A program made the position numbers and the translations under genes. A DNA stretch of 61,280 nucleotides, taken from assembly GCA_023259175.1 (NCBI GenBank), contig JAHFQV010000009.1, forward strand, positions 1 through 61,280. Reading direction: 5' to 3'. Source of the DNA: Oxalobacteraceae bacterium (GTDB lineage: Bacteria > Pseudomonadota > Gammaproteobacteria > Burkholderiales > Burkholderiaceae_D). Under the pieces are notes generated by a model. That model did not search any database and was not told where the DNA came from. It worked only from the letters and a program-made list of their open reading frames with translations. Positions 25,946 to 33,951 of this stretch are shown here, one piece after another (the stretch's first letter is position 1; each line of letters begins with the position of its first letter).

Positions 25946-26562
25946 GGGAGAAACAAGCTAAATTGCGCGCCCGTATGATTGCTGAGCACGATCCGTCCAG
26001 ATCGGCCTTGGTGGATATGTTGTTCAACGACGCGGCGCGCCAAACGCAAGCCTAAACCGGTACCCTCTGCACTAATCGGTGCGAGATGATCAGCTTCTTC
26101 AAGGGTCGCCTGAGGATAACCTTCACCATCATCTTGAATCCGAATTTCGAGTTGATGATCCTGTTCGATGACGTTGAGATTGACTGTGCTTGCTGCATAG
26201 CGTAAGGCGTTTTGCAACGCATTATTGAGTATCATCTGTATCAATACTTTGTCGTAAAACCAGACTGCGGGTGCGAGTTCGAGCGTCGTTTTGATTTGGA
26301 TTTGTGGTCTTTGCGCGCAGTTTTTTTTCAGCACGCGCAATAGATCAGAGATCATTTCTTCGGGTGACTCTGGTTCAATATTTACCGCCAGAATTTTCTC
26401 TTCGGATCGGTAATAGCACAGCAAGCGGGTGAGTGCTTCCGAAGCATTTAAGCTGATACACAAACTGTGACCGTCGCCACGTTGCTCGGCATCGCTGGCC
26501 AATTGCGCCAACTGATTTTTGACATCGTGTATGGTCAATGCTGCGAGATCGGAAAAGCTCAT
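25942..26562 (-). CDS. Soluble sensor histidine kinase, no input domain
   Basis: This 206-residue kinase core has no membrane segment and no sensor region. The phosphoacceptor is probably His12 in IHDVKNQLAQL. The ATPase domain shows an N box (MILNNALQNALRYA), a G1 box (IQDDGEGYP) and a G2 box (GTGLGLRLARRVVEQH). It overlaps the preceding TPR response regulator by four bases, so the two are translationally coupled. It may receive its input through a partner protein or through the TPR repeats. Confidence 0.85.
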   Translation of the reverse strand: MSFSDLAALTIHDVKNQLAQLASDAEQRGDGHSLCISLNASEALTRLLCYYRSEEKILAVNIEPESPEEMISDLLRVLKKNCAQRPQIQIKTTLELAPAVWFYDKVLIQMILNNALQNALRYAASTVNLNVIEQDHQLEIRIQDDGEGYPQATLEEADHLAPISAEGTGLGLRLARRVVEQHIHQGRSGRIVLSNHTGAQFSLFLP

Positions 26563-28184
26563 GGGCTGGTATGGGTTTTGTATTTCGCTTGAATTTTATG
26601 TTGGAAAGCTTCGATTTCGACCAATTTGGGGTGTTGTCTATTTTTCTTTTGAACGATTTGGTAAAACTGTTTAGCTTGTATCGCTTTGGCTTGATCAAAG
26701 CCGTTGATGAAAATATCGACTAAGAGTGACAGTGCAGCGTTCGATACCACCTGCATATTATTGGGCAGCCGTAAGGCCGCCGAATTGAGCATTTTCGAGG
26801 CTTCGGCGTAGCGTCCGTTTTTGGCAATCGCGATCGCCTCATTATTCAATTGAATTACCTCTTTTACCGCATCTTCGTAGAGGGTCTGTGCGGCTTCTTC
26901 GCCGCCGGTTTCTTTGAGTAATTGGGCGACTGTATTTTGAATGGAATTGGAATCTGGATTGTTTTGGATGACGGTCTTAAGTATGGCCTTGGCTTCTTCG
27001 GATTTTCCGTGGGCGAGGCAGGCCTTGGCAATACTCAAATTAATATGTTCGGGTAGAACCAAGTCATTATTACTTAATGCAAGCGCGAGTGCGTCACTGG
27101 CTAATTTGTGATTGCCAGCTTTTTTTTGTGCGATCGCTTCGACCGATGCGATGAGTTGAACATCACCGGAATCTCTAAAATGGTCTTTGGCTTCTTTAAT
27201 CGTATCAACTGCGCGTTTGATTTCGCCCAATTCAGTTAAGGCATTGCAAAGTTTGGCGTAATCCATTGAATCGCGGAGAGGAGAATTTTTAGTCTTGCGC
27301 AGTACAGTGGAGAGTGCTTTGTCGACTCGGACGAGATCACCCGCATCTTCCGCCAAATTCGCAATAGAACGTTGTCGGGTGAGGCTACTCGGGGCAACTA
27401 GACAAGCCTTATCTAAAATCGCAAGCGCCTCTTCGGTATTGCCAGCGTCGGTGTGTATGCGGCCTAATAGATCGTAAGCAGCTAAAAATTTCGGATTCCC
27501 TTCGATGATGCTAGTTAGCAGTGTGCTCGCTTGGGGAGCATGGCCTTGTAGCGTGAGCGCACGCGCCAAACCTAATCTAACCCAAGGCATATCGCGAATC
27601 GCTAAGGTCCTTTGATAAAATTCCACCGCTAGATCAATTTGCTCCGACATGATGAGCGCATTGCCCTTAATCCTAAGCGCATCAACGACATACTTGTCCT
27701 TGCTAGCGATGATTTCGTCGCAGGCTACAATAATTTCTAGCCATGTGCCTTCGTCTTGCAACCTGTCGATAGTGCTGAGTCTTTTTTTTCGCTCTAAGAG
27801 TCGTTCTAATCGTATTTTGAGCGTTTCGCCTGTAAATGGTTTGAGTAAATAATCGTCGGGTAAACATTCGGCTGCAGTAATAACATGGTCGTAACCAGTT
27901 TCACCCGTGACCATAATAAAAAGCGTGGCACGACTAATTGAGTTGGTCGTTCTGAGGAATTCTAAGAATTGTTGACCGTCGGTGGAGCCACCGAGATGAT
28001 AGTCACACAAAATGATGTCGTAACGCTTGTGCCGAATGTTTTCTAAGCCTTCACGCACACTGGCAGCTAGACTCACATTTGTAATGGACAGCGTATGCAA
28101 TTGATTGCGCAAATTGGTTCGCATTTCGGGCATGTCGTCAATGACCAATGCAATTTTGTCCGAGAACGAATTTTGTGTCGCCAT
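26559..28184 (-). CDS. Response regulator with TPR output domain
   Basis: This 541-residue protein starts with a CheY-like receiver (residues 10-130: acidic pair VIDDMPE, phosphoacceptor Asp61 in CDYHLGG, Thr93, Lys115 in LLKPF). About ten tetratricopeptide-type helical pairs follow to near the C-terminus. There is no DNA-binding domain or enzymatic output, so signalling is probably through protein contact. It is the first gene of a two-gene operon with a soluble kinase. Partners are unknown. Confidence 0.85.
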   Translation of the reverse strand: MATQNSFSDKIALVIDDMPEMRTNLRNQLHTLSITNVSLAASVREGLENIRHKRYDIILCDYHLGGSTDGQQFLEFLRTTNSISRATLFIMVTGETGYDHVITAAECLPDDYLLKPFTGETLKIRLERLLERKKRLSTIDRLQDEGTWLEIIVACDEIIASKDKYVVDALRIKGNALIMSEQIDLAVEFYQRTLAIRDMPWVRLGLARALTLQGHAPQASTLLTSIIEGNPKFLAAYDLLGRIHTDAGNTEEALAILDKACLVAPSSLTRQRSIANLAEDAGDLVRVDKALSTVLRKTKNSPLRDSMDYAKLCNALTELGEIKRAVDTIKEAKDHFRDSGDVQLIASVEAIAQKKAGNHKLASDALALALSNNDLVLPEHINLSIAKACLAHGKSEEAKAILKTVIQNNPDSNSIQNTVAQLLKETGGEEAAQTLYEDAVKEVIQLNNEAIAIAKNGRYAEASKMLNSAALRLPNNMQVVSNAALSLLVDIFINGFDQAKAIQAKQFYQIVQKKNRQHPKLVEIEAFQHKIQAKYKTHTSP

Positions 28185-28363
28185 AGTTTTTCCATGCCTA
28201 CGAAAGTCAGGAGTAAAGCCTATGCAAACCGTGTGGAGTATTCTCGCAAAAGCGCGATATCTCGATTAAGGATACATGAAAATCACCGGTTGCGAGAAGA
28301 ATGTTGGTTTTTGGCAATAGCGATATGCAGGTGATGGCGACTCACGATGAAGGATCCAAAAAC

Positions 28364-28391
28364 AAAAAAGCCCTCCGAAGAGAGCTTTTTT
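28364..28391 (-). terminator. Rho-independent terminator of tRNA-Leu
   Basis: On the minus strand, GCTCTC, a TTCG tetraloop and GAGGGC form a 6-bp stem with one U-G pair, followed by a T run. It lies 31 bp after the tRNA 3' end. Confidence 0.85.
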
Positions 28392-28422
28392 ATCGATTAA
28401 ATGCAAGTCTTGCAAATTCTTT

Positions 28423-28507
28423 TGGTGCCGAGAGCCGGAATCGAACCGGCACGCCTTGCGGCGCTGGATTTTGAGTCCAGTGCGTCTACCAGTTCCGCCA
28501 TCTCGGC
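28423..28507 (-). tRNA. tRNA-Leu (anticodon CAA)
   Basis: The 85-base sequence, CCA encoded, folds as a class II tRNA. The acceptor stem is GCCGAGA/TCTCGGC with discriminator A. The anticodon stem CTGGA/TCCAG holds the loop CTCAAAA (anticodon CAA, reading UUG), followed by a long variable arm and the T arm GCCGG-TTCGATT-CCGGC. A consensus-like promoter and a terminator flank it, so it is a single-gene unit. Confidence 0.97.
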
Positions 28508-28521
28508 AACGCATGGGAAGA

Positions 28522-28550
28522 ATTATGCCAGCTAGGGCGCATTATTGCAA
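28522..28550 (-). promoter_or_regulatory. Promoter of tRNA-Leu
   Basis: On the minus strand TTGCAA (-35) and CATAAT (-10) are separated by exactly 17 bp, with the tRNA starting 14 bp after the -10 box. Confidence 0.75.
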
Positions 28551-28598
28551 GCAGATATTCAATTTAGCTGCTATATTTTAAGGTTAGGTTTGCGATTT

Positions 28599-30353
28599 TT
28601 ACTTCAATGGCGCTTGCGCTCGTTTTCGATAGAGTGTGAAAAATTCATCTTGATCGGCGGCGCGTTGTCCTTCCCAAATGACTTCCCATTCCCCTGGAAA
28701 ATGCGCTTCCTGATGCGTTTTATTTGCAGGTTTTATTGTGTGCTTGGTCTGTGTTCGGCGATTTTTTTGGGTGAGTAGCAGTTCGCAATTTTGCTCATTG
28801 AATCCTGCGAAATGAACGTCAGCAAAATAGGCAAACGACGCTCTTTGTGCTGCGCCTACCGTACTGTCGATGCAGCGATAGGGTTGCTCGATTTTGCTCG
28901 ACATGTCTTTGGCGACTTCGGCGTAACTGACGCGATGATTGATCAGCGGCAGCCAAAGTGACATCAGCAAAAACCAGCATAGAATGACGCCACCAGTTGA
29001 CAGTACCACGGCCCGCCACAGGACTGAGGGTTGGCGCGAAATGCGCCAATAAACGATGCGGAACCAGATGATCGTGACCGCCAGCGCCAGGATAAAGCTG
29101 AGGAGATTAAAGCTGGGTAAAAAACCAGGCGCCCAACTTAAAACTTTGTGACTGGTGCGAATTGGCCAGCCAGTTTGTGAGGCAAGCCAAGCAAACCAAA
29201 ATAGTCCAGCCGCTCCCGTCATAATCATGACTGCAAACCAGTCCACTGCATTAATGGCACTGCGTTTCATCGTCGGCAATCCAAATGCAGCGAGAATGGC
29301 CAAGGGGGGGAGAAGTGGCAGCAAATTACTTTCTTCGTGGCTGGGATTGGCGAGTAGTAGTATGAAAAAACAGAGCACCATTCCGGCTGGTAGTGAGATA
29401 TGTAGGGTGCGTTCTTGTTTGCGCCAAGCATAAATGGCCCAGGCGGCAAAGGGCCAGGCGGGCCAGCTAAACCAGATGCCATAGCGTAGAAAATAAATGA
29501 GATTGTCTACGCTAGGGATTGCAAATTGTTGCAGATTCCATTCTTTCCAAGCTTCTAGTGGTGAGCTGGAAAATGGATGCAGGGTTTGCACCAAGCCTAT
29601 CCAAATTGCGACTACGGCTAAGGCGGCCGGAAGGCTAATTAAACTGAGGACGGCAGCGAATTTTTGTTTGCGATACGCCGACAGTAAAATAAGGGTCACG
29701 ATCATTGCCGCGGGCACTGGCCAGCCACGAGTGAGGGTGAGTAGACCTAAAGTCAAACCCAAACCAAGCGCCCATTTCTTTTGTGAGGATTCGAAAAAAC
29801 GCAAACTGAGGTAGAGCGTGGTTGAAATTAAAGCTAGGAATAGTGGCGCTGTACTGGTGGTGTGACTGGGTAGGAGTAAGCCAAAGCAGCCCAGAAAAAT
29901 CAATAGGGCACCATCGGCTAAAGTGCGACCAAAATCGGTGGGTTCGGGTTGTCCGCCGAATGCGAGTTTGAGTGGTTGCGCTTCGGTGCGCCTTCCAAGT
30001 AAAAAAGTGCTATGCCAAACTGCGAGTGCGCTAATGGCAAACGCTAAACCGCTTGAAATACGTGCGGCGAAAGGGTCGCCCACCCATCCGCCAAAAAATT
30101 TAATGAAAACCGCGCCAAACCAGAATGCCAATGGGCCTTCTTCTGGCATCGGTAGACCCACAATATGCGGCCACAACCAATCTTCCAGCGTGCCATGCGC
30201 CATCGTCCACATGATGCCAAAACTGGCACCGTCACTTCCTTTCCAGGGATCGCGGGCAATGAGGCCAGGGAGGATGTAGAGCAAACAGAGGGCAATGATG
30301 CTCCAGCGCGGCAAGGCGATGGTGGCAGCAGCGGGTAAGCGGACTGGCTTCAT
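28599..30353 (-). CDS. ArnT/PMT-family membrane glycosyltransferase
   Basis: This 584-residue inner-membrane protein has about twelve hydrophobic segments and a polar C-terminal periplasmic part. The first periplasmic loop has RDPWKGSDG with the family's catalytic aspartate, followed by GPLAFWFGA. The family (GT83, ArnT-like) moves sugars from polyprenyl phosphate to lipid A or other acceptors. No lipid A or arabinose genes are near, so the sugar and acceptor are unknown. It begins 123 bp after rpmE2, beyond a terminator. Confidence 0.8.
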   Translation of the reverse strand: MKPVRLPAAATIALPRWSIIALCLLYILPGLIARDPWKGSDGASFGIMWTMAHGTLEDWLWPHIVGLPMPEEGPLAFWFGAVFIKFFGGWVGDPFAARISSGLAFAISALAVWHSTFLLGRRTEAQPLKLAFGGQPEPTDFGRTLADGALLIFLGCFGLLLPSHTTSTAPLFLALISTTLYLSLRFFESSQKKWALGLGLTLGLLTLTRGWPVPAAMIVTLILLSAYRKQKFAAVLSLISLPAALAVVAIWIGLVQTLHPFSSSPLEAWKEWNLQQFAIPSVDNLIYFLRYGIWFSWPAWPFAAWAIYAWRKQERTLHISLPAGMVLCFFILLLANPSHEESNLLPLLPPLAILAAFGLPTMKRSAINAVDWFAVMIMTGAAGLFWFAWLASQTGWPIRTSHKVLSWAPGFLPSFNLLSFILALAVTIIWFRIVYWRISRQPSVLWRAVVLSTGGVILCWFLLMSLWLPLINHRVSYAEVAKDMSSKIEQPYRCIDSTVGAAQRASFAYFADVHFAGFNEQNCELLLTQKNRRTQTKHTIKPANKTHQEAHFPGEWEVIWEGQRAADQDEFFTLYRKRAQAPLK

Positions 30354-30385
30354 AGAATTTTATGCAGACGAAAGCATGATGATAC

Positions 30386-30413
30386 AAAAAAGGCAGCCAA
30401 AGCTGCCTTTATT
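30386..30413 (-). terminator. Terminator of rpmE2
   Basis: GGCAGC, a TTTG loop and GCTGCC form a perfect 6-bp stem followed by six T residues on the minus strand, 64 bp past the rpmE2 stop codon. Confidence 0.85.
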
Positions 30414-30476
30414 TTTACCGCTAACAAGGATTTGTTGCAAATCGCTTGAATTTTCTTGCTTATTTTCTCGCTTAAT

Positions 30477-30746
30477 TTATTGCGCAGAAACGGCTGTTTT
30501 AGAACCAACAGTGCCGAATTTCTTACGGAATTTATCAACGCGACCTGCGGTGTCAACGATTTTATGTTTACCGGTGTAGAAAGGATGGGATTCAGCAGAA
30601 ACCTCGATCTTAACTAGTGGGTAGGATGCGCCTTCGAATTCAATCGTGTCGCGAGTATTGATCGTTGAACGGGTGATGAATTTGAAATCGTTGGAAACGT
30701 CGTGGAAAACGACTTCGCGATAATTTGGGTGGATACCGTCTTTCAT
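30477..30746 (-). CDS. rpmE2: 50S ribosomal protein L31 type B
   Basis: This 89-residue L31 starts [12 protein letters not shown]. The zinc cysteines of type A L31 are absent (only charged or neutral residues at these places), so it is the zinc-independent type B form. Type B is often made when zinc is scarce under Zur control; no clear Zur box was identified here. The ATG at 30746 follows AGAGGC. The upstream in-frame extension to 30773 has no family counterpart. Confidence 0.93.
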   Translation of the reverse strand: MKDGIHPNYREVVFHDVSNDFKFITRSTINTRDTIEFEGASYPLVKIEVSAESHPFYTGKHKIVDTAGRVDKFRKKFGTVGSKTAVSAQ

Positions 30747-30932
30747 GCTTGCCTCTAAAATGTGGGTAGCCAATACGCACTTCGTCGATCGCCTTGCTTC
30801 TTGATCCGATTGTGTATCACTTGCCTAGGTGGATAAGGTCTTGGTTGGTCATCAGGATATTGTTTTTTTATCGTGATATCACAGCCAAGCCCTTGATTAT
30901 ACAATAAAATGAAATTTTTGCGTAAATCCACT

Positions 30933-30942
30933 GGAATATTAT
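30933..30942. repeat. Left target-site duplication (10 bp)
   Basis: GGAATATTAT directly precedes the left terminal inverted repeat of the element at 30943 and is repeated exactly at 31163-31172. Confidence 0.9.
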
Positions 30943-31162
30943 CAGGGCGATTGCATGAATAAAAAAACCAAAAACCGCTCAACATAGGTAAGCGGCATGC
31001 TGCGACCAGAGGCACAGAGGCGCAGAGGATAAGCAAGAGAGAGCGAATTTTGGCATGTTTTTTTGCGTTAGCCGTTGTAACTTTATGAAGTTCTCATGAA
31101 CTTCTCTGTGTCTCTGTGTTGAGTGGTTTTATGTTTTGATACGGCTTCATGCAATCGCCCTG
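30943..31162. mobile_element. Complete 220-bp MITE-like element
   Basis: The element begins with CAGGGCGATTGCATGAA (30943-30959) and ends with its exact reverse complement TTCATGCAATCGCCCTG (31146-31162). It is flanked by a perfect 10-bp direct repeat. The two arms are related beyond the termini (AAAACCGCTCAACATAG in the left arm, AAAACCACTCAACACAG in the right), so the RNA could fold back. It contains CCTCTGTG-type repeats and a GAAGTTC/GAACTTC hairpin. No transposase is encoded. It fills most of the gap between divergent rpmE2 and the TRIC gene. Confidence 0.9.
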
Positions 31163-31172
31163 GGAATATTAT
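31163..31172. repeat. Right target-site duplication (10 bp)
   Basis: GGAATATTAT repeats 30933-30942 exactly. Its last two bases are the first two bases of the TRIC gene start codon at 31171, and its GGA lies at ribosome-binding distance from that codon. Confidence 0.9.
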
Positions 31173-31800
31173 GTCCACCGTTTTACATTCTGGAATGAGT
31201 AATGCCCTTCATGCGGTCGAAGTGATCGGGGTCGTTGTTTTCGCGATTTCTGGTTTTGTCGAAGCACGTCAGAAGAAAATGGACCTAGTGGGTGTTTTTA
31301 CGGTGGCTTTTATTACCGCCTTTGGTGGTGGTACTTTGCGCGATATTTTATTGGATAGGCGACCTTTGTTTTGGGTCGAACATCAAGAGTATCCCATATT
31401 AATTTTTGCCTTGGTTATTTGTGCCACACCATTTTTTCGTCATTTACGTGCTGCAGTGGCTGATAAGGCGATCATCTATGCCGATGCGCTAGGTTTGGGT
31501 TTGTTTAGTGTGAATGGTGCTTCGCTCGCGGTTGAGGCACACATGCCCGCTTTTGTTTGCATCATGATGGGGGTGATTACGGGGATTTTTGGGGGTGTTT
31601 TGCGCGACATGATTTGTAATGAGATACCCCTTGTTTTTCGACGAGGGCATTTGTATGCGACATGTGCATTTTTGGGATGCAGCGTATTTTTAATCGCGAA
31701 CTTTTTACATGCGGGACAGTCTGTGGCGATACTGAGCGGTATTTTGACGACCTTGGTATTACGTGTTTTGGCAGTGCGATTTAATATGAGTTTACCTTAG
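31171..31800 (+). CDS. TRIC-type (YadS/YicG-like) cation channel family protein
   Basis: This 209-residue membrane protein has seven hydrophobic segments and two copies of the UPF0126/TRIC motif: FGGGTLRDILLDRRPLFW and FGGVLRDMICNEIPLVF. Bacterial TRIC proteins form trimeric cation-permeable pores; some members have been linked to transport of small substrates. The start at 31171 (MSTVLHSG) lies at the very end of the MITE. Longer in-frame starts would lie within the element and are artefacts. Transcription must now begin in or before the element. Confidence 0.88.
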   Translation: MSTVLHSGMSNALHAVEVIGVVVFAISGFVEARQKKMDLVGVFTVAFITAFGGGTLRDILLDRRPLFWVEHQEYPILIFALVICATPFFRHLRAAVADKAIIYADALGLGLFSVNGASLAVEAHMPAFVCIMMGVITGIFGGVLRDMICNEIPLVFRRGHLYATCAFLGCSVFLIANFLHAGQSVAILSGILTTLVLRVLAVRFNMSLP

Positions 31801-31839
31801 GGAAGGTGACTTCGTTGAAATATTTCTTCTTCTAGCTTC

Positions 31840-31872
31840 GCCTTCGACGATCGTATAAAAACCGTCGAAGGT
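31840..31872. terminator. Hairpin between convergent TRIC and rho genes
   Basis: CCTTCGACG (31841-31849) and CGTCGAAGG (31863-31871) are perfect inverted repeats, extendable by a G-U pair. No strong T run follows, so termination efficiency is uncertain. Confidence 0.5.
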
Positions 31873-31887
31873 GAGTGTGGTTAAATT

Positions 31888-33150
31888 CTAACCACCGCGA
31901 CGCATCATTTCAAAGAACTCGGCGTTGTTCTTGGTCGCTTTCATTTTGTCGAGGATGAATTCCATCGCTTCGATCTCGTCCATGCTATAGAGAAGTTTGC
32001 GTAAAATCCAAATTTTTTGCAGTTGATCGGGTTTGATCAAAAGCTCTTCGCGACGTGTGCCGGATTTATTTAAGTTGATGGCTGGGTAGGTGCGTTTTTC
32101 TGCTAGGCGGCGCTCTAAATGCACCTCCATATTGCCCGTGCCTTTAAATTCCTCGTAAATCACGTCATCCATGCGGCTGCCAGTTTCGATCAAGGCTGTC
32201 GCGATAATCGTTAAGGAGCCGCCTTCTTCGACGTTACGTGCAGCACCAAAGAAGCGCTTAGGGCGCTGTAAGGCATTGGCATCGACACCACCGGTTAATA
32301 CTTTGCCAGAGGCTGGAATGACGGTGTTGTAGGCACGCGCCAAGCGGGTGATGGAGTCGAGCAAAATCACCACGTCTTTTTTCATTTCGACTAAGCGTTT
32401 GGCTTTTTCCAGCACCATTTCAGCGACTTGTACGTGACGTGTTGCCGGTTCGTCGAAAGTCGATGCGACCACTTCGCCGCGTACTGAGCGCTGCATTTCG
32501 GTGACTTCCTCTGGGCGTTCGTCGATCAACAAAACGATCATGGTGACGTCGGGGTGATTGGTGGTAATCGCATGTGCAATGTGTTGCAGCATGACTGATT
32601 TGCCCGACTTGGGTGACGCGACCAATAAACCACGTTGACCTTTACCAATCGGTGCGATCAAATCAATGATGCGGCCGGTGGTGTTTTCTTCACCGCGCAT
32701 ATCGCGCTCAAGGTGCAAGATTTTGGTTGGGTGTAGGGGCGTTAAATTTTCAAACAGAATACGGTGTTTCGACATTTCTGGCGCTTCGCCATTGACTTTG
32801 TCAACTTTGACTAGCGCGAAATATCGTTCGCCATCTTTCGGCGTACGAACCTCACCTTCGATGGAGTCGCCCGTATGCAGATTGAAACGGCGAATTTGCG
32901 ACGGGGAAATGTAAATGTCATCGGTGGAAGCCATGTAGCTGGCATCGGGCGAGCGCAAAAAGCCAAAACCATCAGGTAAGACTTCGAGGGCGCCATCGCC
33001 AAAAATTTGTTCGCCGCTTTTAGCGCGCTTTTTTAGAATCGCGAACATCAGTTCTTGCTTGCGCATGCGCGCCGCATTGTCGATGTCGAGTCCTATGGCC
33101 ATTTCTAACAGTGCTGAGACGTGTAAGGCCTTTAATTCAGATAAGTGCAT
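31888..33150 (-). CDS. rho: Transcription termination factor Rho
   Basis: This 420-residue hexameric RNA helicase starts [12 protein letters not shown]. The cold-shock-like RNA-binding domain ([12 protein letters not shown]) leads to the ATPase core with Walker [16 protein letters not shown], Walker [18 protein letters not shown] and the Q/R loops. Length is the bacterial standard. It follows trxA on the same strand with a 220-bp gap that contains a strong hairpin. The trxA-rho order is conserved in proteobacteria. Confidence 0.97.
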   Translation of the reverse strand: MHLSELKALHVSALLEMAIGLDIDNAARMRKQELMFAILKKRAKSGEQIFGDGALEVLPDGFGFLRSPDASYMASTDDIYISPSQIRRFNLHTGDSIEGEVRTPKDGERYFALVKVDKVNGEAPEMSKHRILFENLTPLHPTKILHLERDMRGEENTTGRIIDLIAPIGKGQRGLLVASPKSGKSVMLQHIAHAITTNHPDVTMIVLLIDERPEEVTEMQRSVRGEVVASTFDEPATRHVQVAEMVLEKAKRLVEMKKDVVILLDSITRLARAYNTVIPASGKVLTGGVDANALQRPKRFFGAARNVEEGGSLTIIATALIETGSRMDDVIYEEFKGTGNMEVHLERRLAEKRTYPAINLNKSGTRREELLIKPDQLQKIWILRKLLYSMDEIEAMEFILDKMKATKNNAEFFEMMRRGG

Positions 33151-33318
33151 GTTGAGTGTCCCGAGATGGGAATTAAGGTGGGGGAGTGAACAGAAGTGAA
33201 CGACTAAGGATTTGAAAAAATCAAAACGGATTGTAAACGATTTGTTTCTTGTTTGCTACCAAATATTTTCTGAGGCGTATTCTTAATAATACTATGCTTG
33301 AGTTTCACGGCTGGTTTT

Positions 33319-33358
33319 AACTTGTGATGCTGACCGATGGGGTAGGGCATCACAAGTT
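33319..33358 (-). promoter_or_regulatory. 12-bp perfect hairpin in the trxA-rho spacer
   Basis: AACTTGTGATGC and GCATCACAAGTT pair perfectly around a 16-base loop, 12 bases after the trxA stop. No U tract follows in the sense direction. It may be a 3'-end or attenuation element of rho. Confidence 0.55.
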
Positions 33359-33370
33359 TTGTACTGGGAC

Positions 33371-33697
33371 TTAGATGTTGCTGTCGATAAAAGAGGTTAA
33401 TTGGCCTTTGGCCAAAGCACCGACTTTTTGTGCGGCTGGCACACCATTTTTAAATAAAATCAAAGTTGGAATGCCGCGAATGCCAAATTTGCCTGGAACG
33501 GCTGTATTGGCATCAACGTCCATTTTAGCAACGATGATTTGACCTTTGTATTCGTCTGCAACGTCGGTCAAAATCGGCGCGATCGCCTTACAAGGGCCGC
33601 ACCACTCTGCCCAAAAATCGACCAACACGGGTTTGTCAGAATTTAAAACATCTTCTTGGAAAGAAGCATCGCTTACATGAATAATATTGTCGCTCAT
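33371..33697 (-). CDS. trxA: Thioredoxin
   Basis: This 108-residue cytoplasmic disulfide reductase has the active site WCGPC (cysteines 33 and 36), the buried Asp in LVDFWAEWC and the cis-proline loop [11 protein letters not shown]. It is reduced by thioredoxin reductase. It stands before rho, and a divergent 254-bp region separates it from addB. Confidence 0.97.
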   Translation of the reverse strand: MSDNIIHVSDASFQEDVLNSDKPVLVDFWAEWCGPCKAIAPILTDVADEYKGQIIVAKMDVDANTAVPGKFGIRGIPTLILFKNGVPAAQKVGALAKGQLTSFIDSNI

Positions 33698-33951
33698 AAA
33701 AGACTCGTCGTTTGAGGAAAATTTAAAAGGGAACCCTGTGTTGAGGATTTTGGGTTGTTTGTCGCAATTTCAAGCGGGGATTGTCGCCAATCATACCTTA
33801 TTTTGAAAAAGGCTGCGTATTTTTGATTGTTCCTGATTTGCCACGGCTTCACCAGTGGCAATTGGGCTTTGGCGCGTCGTACAATGGCGCACTCATCGCG
33901 AACGCAATATTATCGTCGACATCACTTTTCTTGGCCACGATCTATTTTACT

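Noticed and set aside
30755-31036. 93-codon minus-strand ORF across the element
   Set aside because: It is coded by the repeat element and has no family resemblance; its peptide repeats at the left-hand copy.
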